Below, piece by piece: positions 1-11,587 of a stretch of 64,000 bases of DNA. The stretch comes from Metallyticus violacea (Eukaryota > Arthropoda > Insecta > Mantodea > Metallyticidae). The stretch is taken from contig CM060842.1 in NCBI GenBank assembly GCA_030762175.1, positions 64,380,001 through 64,444,000 of the forward strand, read 5' to 3'. The translations under genes were made by a program, and so were the position numbers. Position 1 is the stretch's first letter, and each line of letters opens with the position of its first letter. The notes beneath the pieces were generated by a model. That model was not told the DNA's origin, searched no databases, and saw nothing but the letters and a program-made list of their open reading frames with translations.

Positions 1-753
1 TCTGCTCTCTTCTTCTTATTCAAATTGGGTGTTATCTTCTTTATCATCTTTTTCTTCAACTAATTCTAGTTGTAAATATCATTCTTGCCTTTCCCTGATT
101 CTCTCGGATCTTCTAGGGGAATATACTGTTCCTAACCTTTGAGTTTTTTCTCTTGTTTGTTTTTTGCCGTTTTTATACTCTTCTGCCATTTTGCATGATA
201 TTTTATTTGTTAGCTCGTTCAATGCCCTAAAATCATCTTCGTCTCTCATGATGTTCCAGATGCGTTTCCCAGCAAGTAGTCGTCTTTCCTCTGCTACAAA
301 TGACTGGTATTTAGGGCATTCAAATGAGACATGTTCCGGTGTATCGATCATGTTACAGTCCGTGCATGTATTATTTGCTTGTAATTTAAATCTTTGCAAA
401 TATGAGCAATATGGACCATGGCCTGTTACATAATGCACTAAACCCTTATTGGGATGAATATGCTTAAATTGCAATCTTTCCTTTATGGATAGAAATATTT
501 CATGCACTCTTCTACCTTCTTTTATTTCATCCCATTCTCGTTGCCATATTTGTAATAAAGAATCTTTGATTTCTTTTTTATTCCTACCCTTTTTACCAAC
601 AATGTCCATTATTTTTGAGTTATTTTGTTTTTTAAGCCAATAAGAGGCTGATCTTGATCGAACTAAATAATCAATTGGCCATATACCCAATATTACTAGT
701 AGTCCCATTGTTGGAGAAGTGGAAAAAGGAAGGGGATACCAAATTCTGTTATT
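1..753 (-). pseudogene. 3' end of a non-LTR retrotransposon (LINE) ORF2
   Basis: On the minus strand the frame is open from just after a stop at 754-756 to a TGA at 79-81. The best-preserved part is about 209 residues from an ATG at 706-708. Early residues (ILGIWPIDYLV) resemble the segment after the RT thumb in R1/I-type LINEs, which usually reads like 'VLAGVPPIDLL'. A charged linker follows, then the C-terminal zinc-finger region: YVTGHGPYCSYLQRF, then Cys-x2-Cys and TPEHVSFEC (C-C-H-C). The endonuclease and most of the RT are missing, so this is a 5'-truncated copy whose 3' UTR runs off the left edge. The remaining frame is unbroken, suggesting a fairly young insertion. There is no sign that the fragment is expressed. 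Confidence 0.85.
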
Positions 754-881
754 TTATATGTTGTATCTAAGTTTTAAAATGATGAAGGCTTGAGCACCGT
801 GAGTCTACGCAAGAAAATGCCGGCGACTCGGGGAGTATAACTTCCGAATAGGCACTTTTAATTTGCTCTTACTATACAACA

Positions 882-1166
882 AATCACCACGGGTGCCCGA
901 GGTCGTTAAGGCACGGACTCGTGAGCGGGAGGTCTGGGGTTCGAATCGCTCCACGACTGTCATCCCTGACTGAGGTTTTTTCCCAGGTTTTCCTCAGTCC
1001 TCAAAATGGCAAATGCCGGGGAAATACCCTAAACTTAAGTCTGGAACGTTTCCTTCCTTAAAAAAAATCTTTCCCAATATATCATTTCATCTCATGTATC
1101 ATCAGTGTTGCCCGCATGTAACGCCTCCTAAAACGGACGTTAAACACCATTCAATCAATCAAAAAA
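882..1166 (+). mobile_element. SINE family A, full-length copy with target-site duplication
   Basis: The 5' head is tRNA-like: an A-box-like cccgaggtcgttaagg at about 896 and a B box ggttcgaatc at about 938, as in Leu/Ser tRNAs. The body contains a foldback arm (ctgactgagg ... cctcagtc) and the conserved tail ends gttaaacaccattcaatcaatc plus A's. Flanking sequences at 871-881 (actatacaaca) and 1167-1177 (actgtacaaca) form an 11-bp duplication with one mismatch, which fixes both ends. Family A copies recur at 11.8, 26.3, 31.4, 35.2, 35.6, 36.4, 36.7 and 42.5 kb. The internal boxes would be the RNA polymerase III promoter. Confidence 0.9.
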
Positions 1167-1428
1167 ACTGTACAACATTTTCATTTAGATTCAAGCTAAT
1201 ATTGTATTGTTTGTTACGTGTATTATAGAAATATTTTACTAATTTTTTTTAAATATAAAGATTTTATTACTCCAGGTTATACTGATATACAAAAAGTTAG
1301 CAGGAAATTTATCAAAATAATTCCAGAGATGGTATAAAGGTCTTAGACTAGTAAATTAATATAGGGAATATAGAGGGGTCCCACACAAACTTTACGCCTC
1401 ACTCTGTCACTGTCATTCACGTAGAAGG

Positions 1429-1481
1429 TCCGCCTGTGGTGCCTCAGCAGTAAAATCGGACGTTAAACACTATTAAAAAAA
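1429..1481 (+). mobile_element. SINE A tail-only insertion (5'-truncated)
   Basis: Only the last ~50 bp of family A are present: ccgcctgtggtgcctcagcag, then cgttaaacactatt and an A run. The 8-bp sequence gtagaagg occurs immediately before (1421-1428) and after (1482-1489). This is therefore a genuine retroposed insertion, not a decay remnant. It lies inside the DNA-transposon relic. Compare the copies at 38981-39035 and 44288-44350, which begin at nearly the same point. Confidence 0.85.
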
Positions 1482-1552
1482 GTAGAAGGCATGTGTCACT
1501 ATATTATATTACTTCCTATGTATATATCGCATAGTTATAAGACTTGCCGGTT

Positions 1553-2035
1553 TATAACATGTGTTTAAAGCGCCCTTCGCCGACATCCAGGCATCGTGGG
1601 CTACAATGTTCTGATTAACACGTTGTTATTCTTGAGCAAAAATGTTTTTTATCTCATTTGTAATATTCTTTTTCAGTTAGTCTACCGTACGACGGTTGTT
1701 AGCACATACTTTTCCTTTCAGAGCTCCCCATAAATAAAAATCACAGGAAGGCCACAGGTTTTCGATAACAAGCTTATTTTAGGGAAACACTTCGCTAATA
1801 AGGGCCATACTCAGATTGGGTGTATGGGAGGTGGTACCATCTTGTTGAAACACGCCATTTTCTGATAATTGTGAATAGAACGAGTGAAAGATGTGCAGAT
1901 ATATTGTGCAGTTTATCGTCTCATTGAAAAAATGGAACTGATAATGCGCATTCCTGTCGCTGCACACCAAACGCCTATCTTCTCCGTGTGAAGAGGTTCT
2001 TTATGCACAATATGTGGGCTATCTGCTACCATTAT
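1553..2035 (-). pseudogene. Transposase DDE core fragment (DUF4817-associated Tc1/mariner-type family)
   Basis: Read right to left on the minus strand this gives PHIVHKEPLHTEKIGVWCA, a hydrophobic strand ending in FFNET, then NGVFQQDGTTSHT (the second catalytic Asp is in QDG). After a stop it reads ENLWPSCDFYLWG (third acidic residue in CDF) followed by LKGKVCANNRRTV, and it ends GRFKHML-stop near 1553. This arrangement is typical of a transposase family common in arthropods. Relative to family members, several residues are missing between LWP and SCDF. There is at least one in-frame stop and one frameshift near the C-terminus, so it is inactive. The N-terminal helix-turn-helix part is not found on the other side of the LINE. 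Confidence 0.85.
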
Positions 2036-2053
2036 CTACAATTCTGTGAGTTA

Positions 2054-2065
2054 ACATCACCAAGC
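2054..2065. repeat. Probable left target-site duplication of the I-like LINE
   Basis: acatcaccaagc here matches acatcaccaggc at 7956-7967, with one mismatch in 12. The pair brackets the LINE, and joining its flanks restores the DNA-transposon sequence. Confidence 0.65.
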
Positions 2066-2498
2066 CCCGCCCAATTTTTTGGGTACGGGGCGTAGCGACC
2101 CCGAGGCGCACGAGCTGCTCCCTCAAGTCCATGTTCAGCGTGTTTGACTCATTTTTATTTCGCCTCTATTTTAATTTTTATTTGTCCTACTTCCCTACTT
2201 TTCGTGATGGGTGCCCCCGTGTTTGACACGGTAAAAAGTGACTGGGTAACGGCGTAACTCCCAGCTTTGGGTTATCATGCAGGACAGGAGCGTATCCCCT
2301 GGTAAAGGCCAGGCCCGGGAAGGGCCATTGCATGAGCTGTGCACTTCCTGCAGTGGATTGGGTCCCTTGTTCAACACACAGGATGGTGTGACCCTGAGGT
2401 TACTCTGTTCAGGCCAGAGCCAGTAACCTAAGCCGGGGTGGCGCCCAGGAAGCAGCCTGCCATCTGATACAGTTGCAATGGTGGAGGATTAACTCGCT
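2066..2498 (+). promoter_or_regulatory. 5' UTR / presumed internal promoter region of the LINE
   Basis: About 430 bp precede the ORF1 ATG. They are noticeably richer in G+C than the surroundings and carry blocks such as ccaggcccgggaagggcc and cctaagccggggtggcgccc. LINEs of this group initiate transcription from internal promoters at the very 5' end. I infer that role from position and cannot point to a defined core-promoter motif. Confidence 0.5.
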
Positions 2499-3757
2499 AT
2501 GGTTAATGAAAAACGCAAGAGAGTGAAAGTAAAAGAAGTAACCGAGAAGCCTTTTCTTCGTTACTTAGTCATCAGTCGTACAGAAGACGGCTAGTCCTTT
2601 ACAAGGGTAAACCCATTTATTATTCAGTAGGGCATAGACACCATAGCTGAACCCGTGAAATCCTGCACACAACTTCGCAATGGATCTCTTTTAGTGAGAC
2701 AGTTGGAATGTCACAGAGTAACTCATTGCTCAAGGCGGCGATTCTCCACGTACATCCGATCCGTGTCTAGCAATATAATACTCTAAATTCGACGAGGAGT
2801 TATAACAACTAATGTTCTTGACGGTATGTCCGATCCGGAAATCCAAAGTTGTTTGAAAGACCAAGGGGTCACGTCCGTGTATCGAGTGAGGTGAGGAAAG
2901 ACGGAGAAGTACAGCCTACCCGTACTCTTTTCCTCACATTCAACAAGGTAGACCTACCTCAGAGGATTAAAGCGGGCTACGAGGTGATCGAGGTGCGCCC
3001 GTATATACCGAGCCCGTTGCGATGTTATCAGTGCCAGCGTTTTGGCCACACACGCATATCTTGTAAGAGTGCCACTTCCATCTGTAAAACCTGTGGTCTG
3101 GAAAGTCATAAAGGAGCATGTTCATCCGCTCCAGTCTGCGTGAATTGTCGAGGGGATCATCCAGCCTCATCCCGTGACTGTCCTCGCTATAGCGAAGAAC
3201 GCTGTATCCAGGAAATCCGAGTTAAGGAAAAGCTCTCCTTTGTGGAAGCCCGTAAGCGATTTCAATCTCTCCAGACCACAGTACCTAAGGCCGGTACGTA
3301 CAACGCAGTAACTTCTTCAGCGGCCAAGAAGCGCGACAGTAGTACGCAGACCTGTGACCTTGTATTTACACGGGTCCCTAATGAGCCAAGTTATCCGAAC
3401 CGAACTACCGTGAAGCCCAAGCCGGCAGTGTTTAATGCCCCGGAAATTAAGTTCAGGACCGCTTATACCAGGACTGATTTTATCAAGACGCCCACTCCTG
3501 TAGATAAGCAAAAGAGCCTTTCTCCTCCTCGGAGGTCCCGCTCCCACGATGGAAGCAAACCCGCTAGGCGGTTGCCATCACCGCCTATCTCTACATCCAA
3601 CCGATTCCAGGTGTTGGAATCGGTGGATGCTTCTCAGCGGGAGAGTCCTCCCTCTGAGGAGGTGATGGAGCAGGATGCGCCTGCTCCTGGAAAACCACCT
3701 AGTCCCACGCGACTGAAGAATGGACGTTTAATCCGTCCTGGACCGACCAAAAATTAA
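2499..3757 (+). pseudogene. LINE ORF1 (gag-like, three CCHC zinc knuckles), broken
   Basis: ORF1 begins at ATG 2499 with a basic start (MVNEKRKRVKVKEVTEKP), then LRYLVISRTEDG and GIDTIAEPVKSC, typical of the RNA-binding nucleic-acid chaperone that coats LINE RNA. In-frame stops lie at 2592 (TAG), 2628 (TAG) and 2768 (TAG), and frame changes near 2705, 2805 and 2893. From about 2895 the frame stays open to the TAA at 3755-3757. Three zinc knuckles follow one another in that part: CYQCQRFGHTRISC starting at 3023, CKTCGLESHKGAC starting at 3083 and CVNCRGDHPASSRDC starting at 3137. The C-terminus is proline- and serine-rich. The long open stretch has no ATG near its beginning; 2849 is TTG. Confidence 0.85.
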
Positions 3758-3795
3758 AATGGAAATGTTTTAACTAATTTTATCTAATTTTAACA

Positions 3796-6700
3796 ATGGC
3801 AATCCTTACGTGGAATGTGCGTGGACTCCGCAGTCGAAGACCTGACTTACGGTTATTTTTACGATCGACTGACACTGCGTTTGTGTGTCTCCAAGAGACC
3901 AAGCTTCGACCGCAGGATTCTTTAACTATATGCGGTTACTCTTCGGTGAGGTTTGATCTTCCTCCCGCAGATGGCTCTCCCGCTTATGGTGGAGTTATAA
4001 TTTTAGTCTGCGATGACATGTACGTGTACGTACTTCAGGCTGCTGCAGCCACAGTTCGCTTCTCTGGCCTTAGTTTTTTTATCTGCTCTGTTTATTTACC
4101 TCCATCTACCATTGTCGCAATAGATGATCTGGATAATCTTCTGTTTTAGCTACTACCCCCTGTCCTATTTTTGGGGGATTTTAATGCACACCATCCATTA
4201 TGGGGTTCCAACACGGAGTGTGCAAGGGGTAGCGTGTTGGTAGACTTTTAGACCGTCACCATATGATTCTGCTCAACACTGGTCATCCTACCTTTATTTC
4301 TGACAGCAATCATTGTTTTTCTCACTTGGACCTGGCCTTTTGTTCTGCCTCACGTGCTGTACATTTTACTTGGAACGTCATCTCCGATTTATATTCCAGT
4401 GACCACTTTCCATGTCAGATACATGTACTCTCTTCAAACGCATATTCTCAGCGCGCACCAAGATGGCTAATTGCAAAGGCGAATTGGCACCTCTTCCAAT
4501 CCCTGGCCGTATTTTCAGGGTGTGATTTTCCATCCATTGACGCCGTGATCGAAACGGTCATGCTTCATGCCGCAGATCAGGCTATTCCCCGGTCGCCTTG
4601 CCACCCCAGACGCTTACCGGTTCCCTGGTGGACCGATGATGCGTTGCGTGCACGCCTGGGTGCTCTCCGAGTTTTTCGTCGCCACCCTACTTCAACGAAC
4701 ATGATTCGCTATAAACAACTGCGCGCCAAATGCCGTCGAGTCATTAAGGATAGCAAAAAGGCATCTTGGATTGCTTTTACATCTTCTTTTTACCACACAA
4801 CGCCTTCATCTGTAGTTTGGTAAAAGCTACGCCTCGTTGCGGGCAAACCGAGGTTTACGCCTATACCAGGTCTTAGGTTATCAAATCGAGTGCTTACTAC
4901 TCGGATTGAAGTTGCCAATATTTTAGGACGCACTTTCGCTGATATTTCGAGCTCCGCCAATTACGCTCCTACTTTTCGCACTTTAAAGGAGCAGGTCGAG
5001 TCGAAGGGTTTCTGTTTTGCCTCCGACCAGTAGGAGTACTATAATGTCCCCTTTTCCTTCAGGGAATTGGAGCATGCCCTTAAGAACTCTCGATACTGTG
5101 CACCAGGGCCAAATGGTATTTATGTTGCTATGTTGCAGCATTTGTCAGCGAAAGGCAAGGCTTTTTTGCTCCAGATTTTTAATTTTATTTGGTGCAATGA
5201 AACATTTCCGAGCACTTGGCGAAAGGCCACCGTAATACCAATACCTAAACCTGGAAAGGACCCACAACTTCCTTCCAGTTACCGTCCGATTTCCCTCGCC
5301 AGCTGCGTCTCCAAGGTGATGGAACGCATGATTAACGGACGGCTTATGTGGTGGTTAGAGTCGAGGCATATATTAACGAACGCTCAGTGCGGTTTTCGGC
5401 GTCATTGTTCCTCAGTCGACCGTCTTGCGTCTCTAACCACCCATATAATGGACGATTTTGTACGGAAGTGCCAAACGATCGCCGTATTTTTCGATCTGGA
5501 GAAAGCGTACGATACTTGTTGGAGAAGCGTTATCCTCCGAACGCTTCACGATTAGCATATTTGTGGGTGTATGTCTGTTTTTATTCGGAGTTTATGAAAG
5601 ACCGGGTTTTTAATGTTCGCGTGGGTTCAGTGTTATTATTTGGTTTTACTCAAGAGAACGGTGTACCTCAGGGCTCGGTGCTTAGTTGGATACTGTTTGC
5701 CATTGCTATTAATTCTATAACTGAGTGTTTACCGCCTGGAATGCAATCGTCGTTGTTTGTGAACGATTTTGCCATCTTTCCTCTCGGAAAACTTGTGTGT
5801 TGGAACGCCGCCTCCAATGCTGTCTCGACCGCCTTTACGCTTGGAGTGTGAGTCACGGTTTCCGTTTCTCCGCAGAAAAGACCATCTTCATGAACTTCTG
5901 GCGCCGTAAGGAGTATCCTTCACCATCTCTCCATCTTGGCCCAGACGCTCTTGCTTTCGCAGACGAAGTTCGGTTCCTTGGCTTGGTGTTTGATAGAAAA
6001 GTATGCTGGTCATCGCATATAGCACAACTCAGAGGCAAGTGTGAACGTTCTCTTTGTATTTTACGTGTTTTAAGTTGCACCTCCTGGGGAGCTGACCGGA
6101 CTATTCTTTTACGTTTCTACCGCTCTCTCATCCGATCCAAACTGGATTATGGCTGTGTTATTTATGGCTCTGCGCGACCTTCCGTTCTGCGTCACCTTAA
6201 CCCCATTCATCACCGGGGTATCCGTGTTGCCATTGGAGGATATCCGACCAGTCCTGTGTCAAGTTTAAGTGCGCAGTCTGGAGAACCTCCGTTGTTTTAC
6301 CATAGGGATCTTTTATTTTCCGTATGTGGTTGTCGACTAGCTGCGCAACCTCGACATCCCACGAATGAGTCGTTTTTTAGTGTGCCTCTCGCTCCTTTTT
6401 ACGCTGCTCGGTCTTTTACTCCTAGGCCTGCTGGCCTTCGTTTTCGGGCGCTGTTACGGACTTTGGACGTGGAGTTGCCTGCTTTTTTCTTACCCGGGGA
6501 AACATTTTCTTCCCCTTGACTCTTAGCAGAGGCCCACGTTCATCCTGGGCTTACGTCCTGTCCAAAATCTTCGACTGCAGCACCTCTAATTCGTCGTCGT
6601 TTTAGCGAGATCGTATCTTCTTTCAATGGCTGGAATTTTATACATACCGACGGCTCAAAATCTGACACGGGAGTAGGATGTGCCTTTGTTTTTAATGGAG

Positions 6701-7439
6701 TTAGTTTTACTTTAGGTTTTAACGTTGCGATGTCTATTTTTATGGCGAAGTTTTACGCTATTTATCGGGCGATTTTATTTTATTTCTGACCTGGGGCTGG
6801 GGAACAGCGTTATTTGTTCTGACTCTTTGGGTGCCATTTTAACTTTTAGAAATCTGTACAACCACTCTTGTACAGAAAATCCAGGATGAAGTGTTAACTC
6901 TTTTTGACGCTGGCGTCAGGGTGACACTACTATGGGTACCTGGCTATGTGGGACTCCCAGGTAATGAGGCCGCAGATTTCGCAGCTAAATCCGCCTTTTA
7001 GACCCTGCTGAGTACGATCAATGTTTTTATTTTGGGGATTTTAAACACTCTTTACGGCGAGGCATTCTCTCGCGCTGGTGTGATGAGTGGGATTTAATAC
7101 CCGCCAATAATCTTCGGGAGTGTAAATCCGCCCCTTTTCAACTGGTCGACTTCTTCTCGCGCAGTTCGTCGCAAAGAAGTAATTTTAGCTCGTCTGAGAA
7201 TTGGGCATTGCCGTTTTAGTCACTGTCACCTTTTTAATGGTCAACCAGTTCCAGCTTGCCCTCACTGTGACCATCCCTTTACAGTTCGTCACATTTTACT
7301 TGAATGCCATCATCTGGCAGCTTTTAGACTTTCCTTAGTTTTGCCCTCCTGCATTGCGGCGTTACTTGCTGATGATGTGGTTGCTGTGGAGCGAGTGCTC
7401 CGTTTTATCCCTGTATGTGGTTTTTGGAGCAAGGTGTGA
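3796..7439 (+). pseudogene. LINE ORF2 (endonuclease, reverse transcriptase, RNase H, zinc finger), broken
   Basis: ATG 3796 starts an AP-endonuclease-like domain (LTWNVRGLRSR, LQETKL, GDFNAHHPLWGS, then SSDHFPC), broken by a TAG at 4147 and a frame change near 4240. Another frame is readable to 5555, with stops at 4821 and about 5029. It holds the early RT motifs APGPNG, IPIPKPGKDP, SSYRPISLAS and AVFFDLEKAYDT. The next frame has NGVPQGSVLS and FVNDFAIF, where the expected FVDD has lost its first Asp. The thumb region runs to 6519. RNase H follows: HTDGSKSDTGVG, MAKFYAIYRA (expected AEL), CSDSLGAI and WVPGYVGLPGNEAAD. The finger CPHCDHPFTVRHILLEC precedes the TGA at 7437-7439. Confidence 0.9.
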
Positions 7440-7464
7440 GACTATCATTTTACTCATGACGGAA

Positions 7465-7816
7465 ATTTTAGACTATTTTAAGACTGATGTTATTTCAGCT
7501 TTTGCTGTATCGTTTTAGTACCAGTAATTAATGGTTGTGTTACTTATAGCCCTTGTTATTTGTTTTGGGGGTTTTATTCTTGCCATTTTAGCCTTTTATA
7601 AGATTGCTGTGTTTTCCGCTCTTGCGGCTATGTTTTAGTACCAGTCTTTTGTTTGTTGCCCATTTTATCTTTGTTATTTGTTTTGGGGGAATTTATTCCT
7701 ATTTTAAACCATTATAAGACTGTTGTGCTCTCAGCTCTTGCAGTTGTGTTTTTTGTGCAAACCTTGTTTGTTTGAAGACGATAAACCCTTGTTGTTTGTT
7801 AAGGGGTTTTATTTAG
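7465..7816 (+). repeat. Three ~117-bp tandem units in the LINE 3' UTR
   Basis: Imperfect copies start at 7465, 7585 and 7701. Each contains attttar...ataagactg, then a block with gctcttgcrgyt, then cttgttattt/gttttggggg and ttttatt. The first two copies also share gttttagtaccag. The third is the most diverged in its second half. Tandem 3' UTR units are known in some LINEs and may concern recognition by the reverse transcriptase; that role is inference. Confidence 0.75.
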
Positions 7817-7955
7817 TTGCATTAAGTGCTACTGCCACTTATGTTAAGCACTAATTTTGTGCTGACTAATTATTTATTTTTTAATCCTGGCGCATTTTTA
7901 GTGTGTTTTGGCGTAATGACCATAGCAGTTTTGCGCCCCTTAAGCTATAATCATC

Positions 7956-7967
7956 ACATCACCAGGC
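7956..7967. repeat. Probable right target-site duplication of the I-like LINE
   Basis: acatcaccaggc, partner of 2054-2065. It follows directly on the LINE 3' end and precedes the rest of the interrupted DNA transposon. Confidence 0.65.
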
Positions 7968-8138
7968 TTTACCTGCCATAAAAGAACACGGGGTCCAAAT
8001 AACCGGAATTCAACCATTTTACCCGCAACACTTCCACGATATTCACGACAATTACTGTTAAACTGAACTGTCAACTAAGAACACTTACTTAAGGGAGCGC
8101 AGTGAGGTGGGCCGGCTTTATGTGGGACATCCTGTATA

Positions 8139-10267
8139 GTCTGCCCGTACAAATTTCAAGCTTTCGGCATTAGTTTCCAAAGAACCACTAACTTTAGTGC
8201 TGAATGAAATTCCTTTCGAAATGACACCGCACAATAACGGACGGAAACTGTGGAAATCTTTGACGCAGTCAGCATGGTACTGCCGTCAAGTAAAGGCGGA
8301 CCCTTACAGAGCTATTATTTTTTTTTTTTAATTTTACTTCATCATAAAATAAATAAATTATTAATAACCTTTTACACAGGACTCCAACATTCGATCTTTG
8401 AAAGTACGGTCTGTCGCCTTATCCATAAGTAGATAGGCTGATCGAAGATGTTAAAGCGTTTTATGTCACTAAATCGTGAAAACGCTGATGATGAAACATT
8501 GTAAATTGCTTTCTCCTCGCTCGTAAAGCACGTTTGAAGACACTGTAAGGCTAATGTTTACCTCACTTGCTTTAACAGCATCTAGTTTCAACTTCTTTAT
8601 CACAAAATAAATCTGTTATTTTTCTTCTTGAATCAGAACCCATATCTTGTCTGGACCTCTCTATAATGCTTGAAATTACTGTGGTATTGCTCATTAACAT
8701 TCGGTATAGTCCATACAAGGAAATACAATGTGTTCTATGTATCAGCAGTTATTGAAAATTTCTAAGTAAAATTTGTTTTAATATTTGAACGTAAATATAA
8801 CGAACTTTAGTTAACAACTGCCTCACCCTTTTTCTTTGGCAGGCATTTCTGTAAGGATGTCCCATTATACCTATGAAGATCCCAGAGTTTATGGAGATAG
8901 GTCCTTTTAGAAATGAAGGTGGAAATGCTTTTAGTGGCAAATATTTAGAGCTTAAGGACTTCTCTATTGGAATCATGGAATTTCAGACATATATTACATA
9001 CACATAATTATTTGCAATGTTGCAAATAAAGGAAAACCCGATATTTATATACCAATTTGTGTCGTTAACTAATTATATTCCTTCTCTCTTATTATAACTT
9101 TAGAAAGTTTGAAATACCAAATGAAAAGTGCGCTGATGTGCTCTACTAATAAAGGAAAAACGCTACTAACAAAAGCGGAGAAAGCGGAAAAAGGAGAATA
9201 AAGCAGAAAGACAGATACTTTTCTGCTTTTGTACAAGAAGCAATTTAAAGTTTCTTCCCTTTCTGAATCTCGGGTTAAAAAAAAAAAAAAAGAAGGGAGA
9301 TAGAAGTGAAAATAATGTAACAGTTCAATTCTCTTGTAAAGTGTTAAATATGGAAATGAGATTTCCTCCATGCCCTCTTCCACAGCCCCAAACCCCTACA
9401 GCTGTTATTGTATAACGCTGTTAATGGATGGTAGAGATTATACCGCGGATAATTTCTAGGTGTTACATAATTAGGATTGCAAAGCAATCATATGTTGCGT
9501 TTCTCAGCATATCCTTGCAAACGCACTGTAGGAATTCTGGCTTGATTAGCAAGTTCATTCTGTATGCTACAATATTGAAATAATCAATTTTTTTTTTTTG
9601 TATTACCAGTTACGGAATACGTTACAAACATGCAGGTAAAGCCCTACTTAGATATGCTGTAAACTGTCTAGCACGTAGTTTCACTTGTTAACATTTTAAT
9701 GTGTATTAACTTTTGCAAGGGAAGTATACAATTTAGGAACTTTAAAACTTTAATGAAAATAACATGATTTGCATTTCTGTAAATATTAAATAGTTAACAA
9801 ATAGCTGTCTTCCTTTATAATAAGCGTGCAGTTTTCTAGCATTTTGTGGTGAAATAACTAAAGAAATTATCGCTTAAAAGAAATTACATTGTTTGAAAAT
9901 TGGAACATAAATACACCATTATTAAAATAAGCACATTTTAGATAAACGCTCGTTATACCTAACGAACCTTTAAGGAAAAGCTATGAACACTGGATGTGAG
10001 AAATAAAGAGTAAAAATTAAATTAAAAAATAAGGCATCGAAATTGTAGCAAAAGGACCTTTTCCAAATGTTACTGTGTCCTCAACATATAGATAACTTTC
10101 TCTTATTAAAAAATACAAATTACTCTAGAATGCACAAGAAAAACATTAACTAAAAAATAAAGCCTAAAAATTAGTTTATTTTCTTTATAAAGGAAACAAT
10201 AATTCTAAAATAGCTTTTAAACATATGATCTCACTAAATTTCTGTATAGTAATATATATTCCTCACA

Positions 10268-10268
<1 letters not shown>
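8139..10268. other. Unassigned AT-rich stretch
   Basis: I see no protein motif, SINE or paired termini. Short open frames (for example 75 codons at 8749-8976 minus and 104 codons at 9069-9383 minus) look like chance frames in AT-rich DNA, with phenylalanine- and lysine-rich translations. Homopolymer T runs lie near 8310 and 9583 and an A run near 9280. Confidence 0.6.
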
Positions 10269-10308
<40 letters not shown>

Positions 10309-10312
10309 GTTC

Positions 10313-10354
<42 letters not shown>
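10269..10354. repeat. Compound microsatellite (ATT)n then (AT)n
   Basis: ATT repeats fill 10269-10307. A short acgttccaa spacer separates them from an AT dinucleotide run at 10316-10354. Open frames crossing this block are artefacts. Confidence 0.97.
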
Positions 10355-10358
<4 letters not shown>

Positions 10359-11587
10359 CTCTTGCTTAATAGGATCTGTTTAGATTCTGAATAGAAATAC
10401 AATAAATTCTCTATTAATGTTTAACTCATTCAAGTTAATGTAATAAGATTAATAAATTGTCCTTAATAGCATACATTATTCAGAATGAAATTTTTGCATG
10501 ATCATTATTCAGGTACGTCCAATTATTTATAAACGTTGGCACTTTTCTGCTGTTAGCAATAAGTTGTTTTTGTCGTACCAATATCATAGTTCACCCACAA
10601 TTGACATTCCATGAAAGAACGTCAAAGAATAGGATAAAAACGAACAAACAAGCACAGCGTTATATTTTGGAATTGATCAATCAAATTCTTAATAATTAGA
10701 ATGGTATTATTTTAATAATGAATATATGTTCCACCATGATATATTTTATTCTGTGGGAACAGTGTTGCCTTAGAACGTGCCCGCTTTGTTCCGAAGTAAT
10801 TATTCATTGCTTATATTTTAATCATCGCTTTGACTGGATTGGTCTTAATCAATATTATTCATCATATAAAATATTACGTAAATTAAGTTTACTCTTTTCT
10901 GGCTGGATGTACTTCGCTTTATTTTATTATCAATTAATTTTATATTACTTTTTATATTATTATGTGGCAGGCAATCGCAGTAAAAACATGAGCTATAACG
11001 GCACTTGCCTTCATGACTAAGGACAAGGACAACTGAAAAAAATGTTATTAATTAACTAAGAAAATTAAATTAGATTAACATCTAATCGCTGTACGTAAAA
11101 ATCGGACATGGATCTCCTGAATAAAGTCTCTGGCCTTACCCCTGAGCTAATTCGCATGGTTCATCTTCTGTATATGACATGACTTTAATATTATTAACGT
11201 AAAGTAAATGACAGCCTAAAATGAAAGGTGCCAATCTGAATATTCTAAGTTTTTAGAGATTACTTGTAGGTTTTTTTTTAACTCTGAATCTAAAATATGA
11301 TTCCTCATGAAGTAAAATAATCTTACAAAAAATCATAATAGATGTGTGAAGTAACTATGTGGAAATTTCATCTCACCAAACACTACGAGGACATTGCTAT
11401 AAATAATCATCATACTTTTATTACAAATATACCTTTCCGCTCTAAAATTGAACTTTATAATATTTTGTTAGCTTAATAAGTAATGTACACTTGGTATACT
11501 TTCATTGTTGTCACTTCCGGTACCCACCTGTGAGAGGTGTGCAAGTTGGGACATGTTAGTTTCGCCTGCAGCAAAACGAAGGTGACG
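10355..11587. other. Unassigned AT-rich stretch
   Basis: Nothing recognisable. The last ~100 bases (from about 11500, with a more GC-rich cttccggtacccacc) probably belong to the 5' end of the mariner relic that follows, but I could not find a matching terminal inverted repeat. The 100-codon frame at 10718-11020 has no motif I recognise. Confidence 0.5.

Larger units (their letters stand above)
2066..7955 (+). mobile_element. Near full-length I-like non-LTR retrotransposon with RNase H
   Basis: A 5.9-kb LINE in standard order: a GC-rich 5' UTR (2066-2498), ORF1 (2499-3757), a 38-bp spacer, ORF2 (3796-7439) with endonuclease, reverse transcriptase, RNase H and a C-terminal zinc finger, and a 3' UTR ending taatcatcacatca. 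An ORF1 with three CCHC knuckles together with an RNase H in ORF2 points to the I group rather than Jockey or CR1, but a phylogeny would be needed to decide. Many stops, frameshifts and altered catalytic residues show it is dead. It sits in the opposite orientation to the transposon it entered. Confidence 0.9.
1369..8138 (-). mobile_element. Tc1/mariner-type DNA transposon relic, split by a LINE
   Basis: The two outer ends are imperfect inverted repeats. The left end at 1369-1410 reads tatagaggggtcccacac, and the right end at 8101-8138 read on the other strand gives tatacaggatgtcccaca. Both continue into a cctcact block. Between them lies a minus-strand transposase fragment (1553-2035). The element was then invaded by the I-like LINE at 2066-7955 and by a 53-bp SINE tail at 1429-1481. 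Without those insertions it would be under 1 kb, shorter than a complete element, so its transposase N-terminus was probably lost before the LINE arrived. Confidence 0.7.

Noticed and set aside
2195..3547. Minus-strand frames inside the LINE (2195-2377, 2967-3170, 3317-3547)
   Set aside because: They are antisense shadows of the LINE 5' UTR and ORF1.
10217..10402. 61-codon frame rich in Ile/Tyr and Asn
   Set aside because: Produced by the ATT and AT microsatellites.
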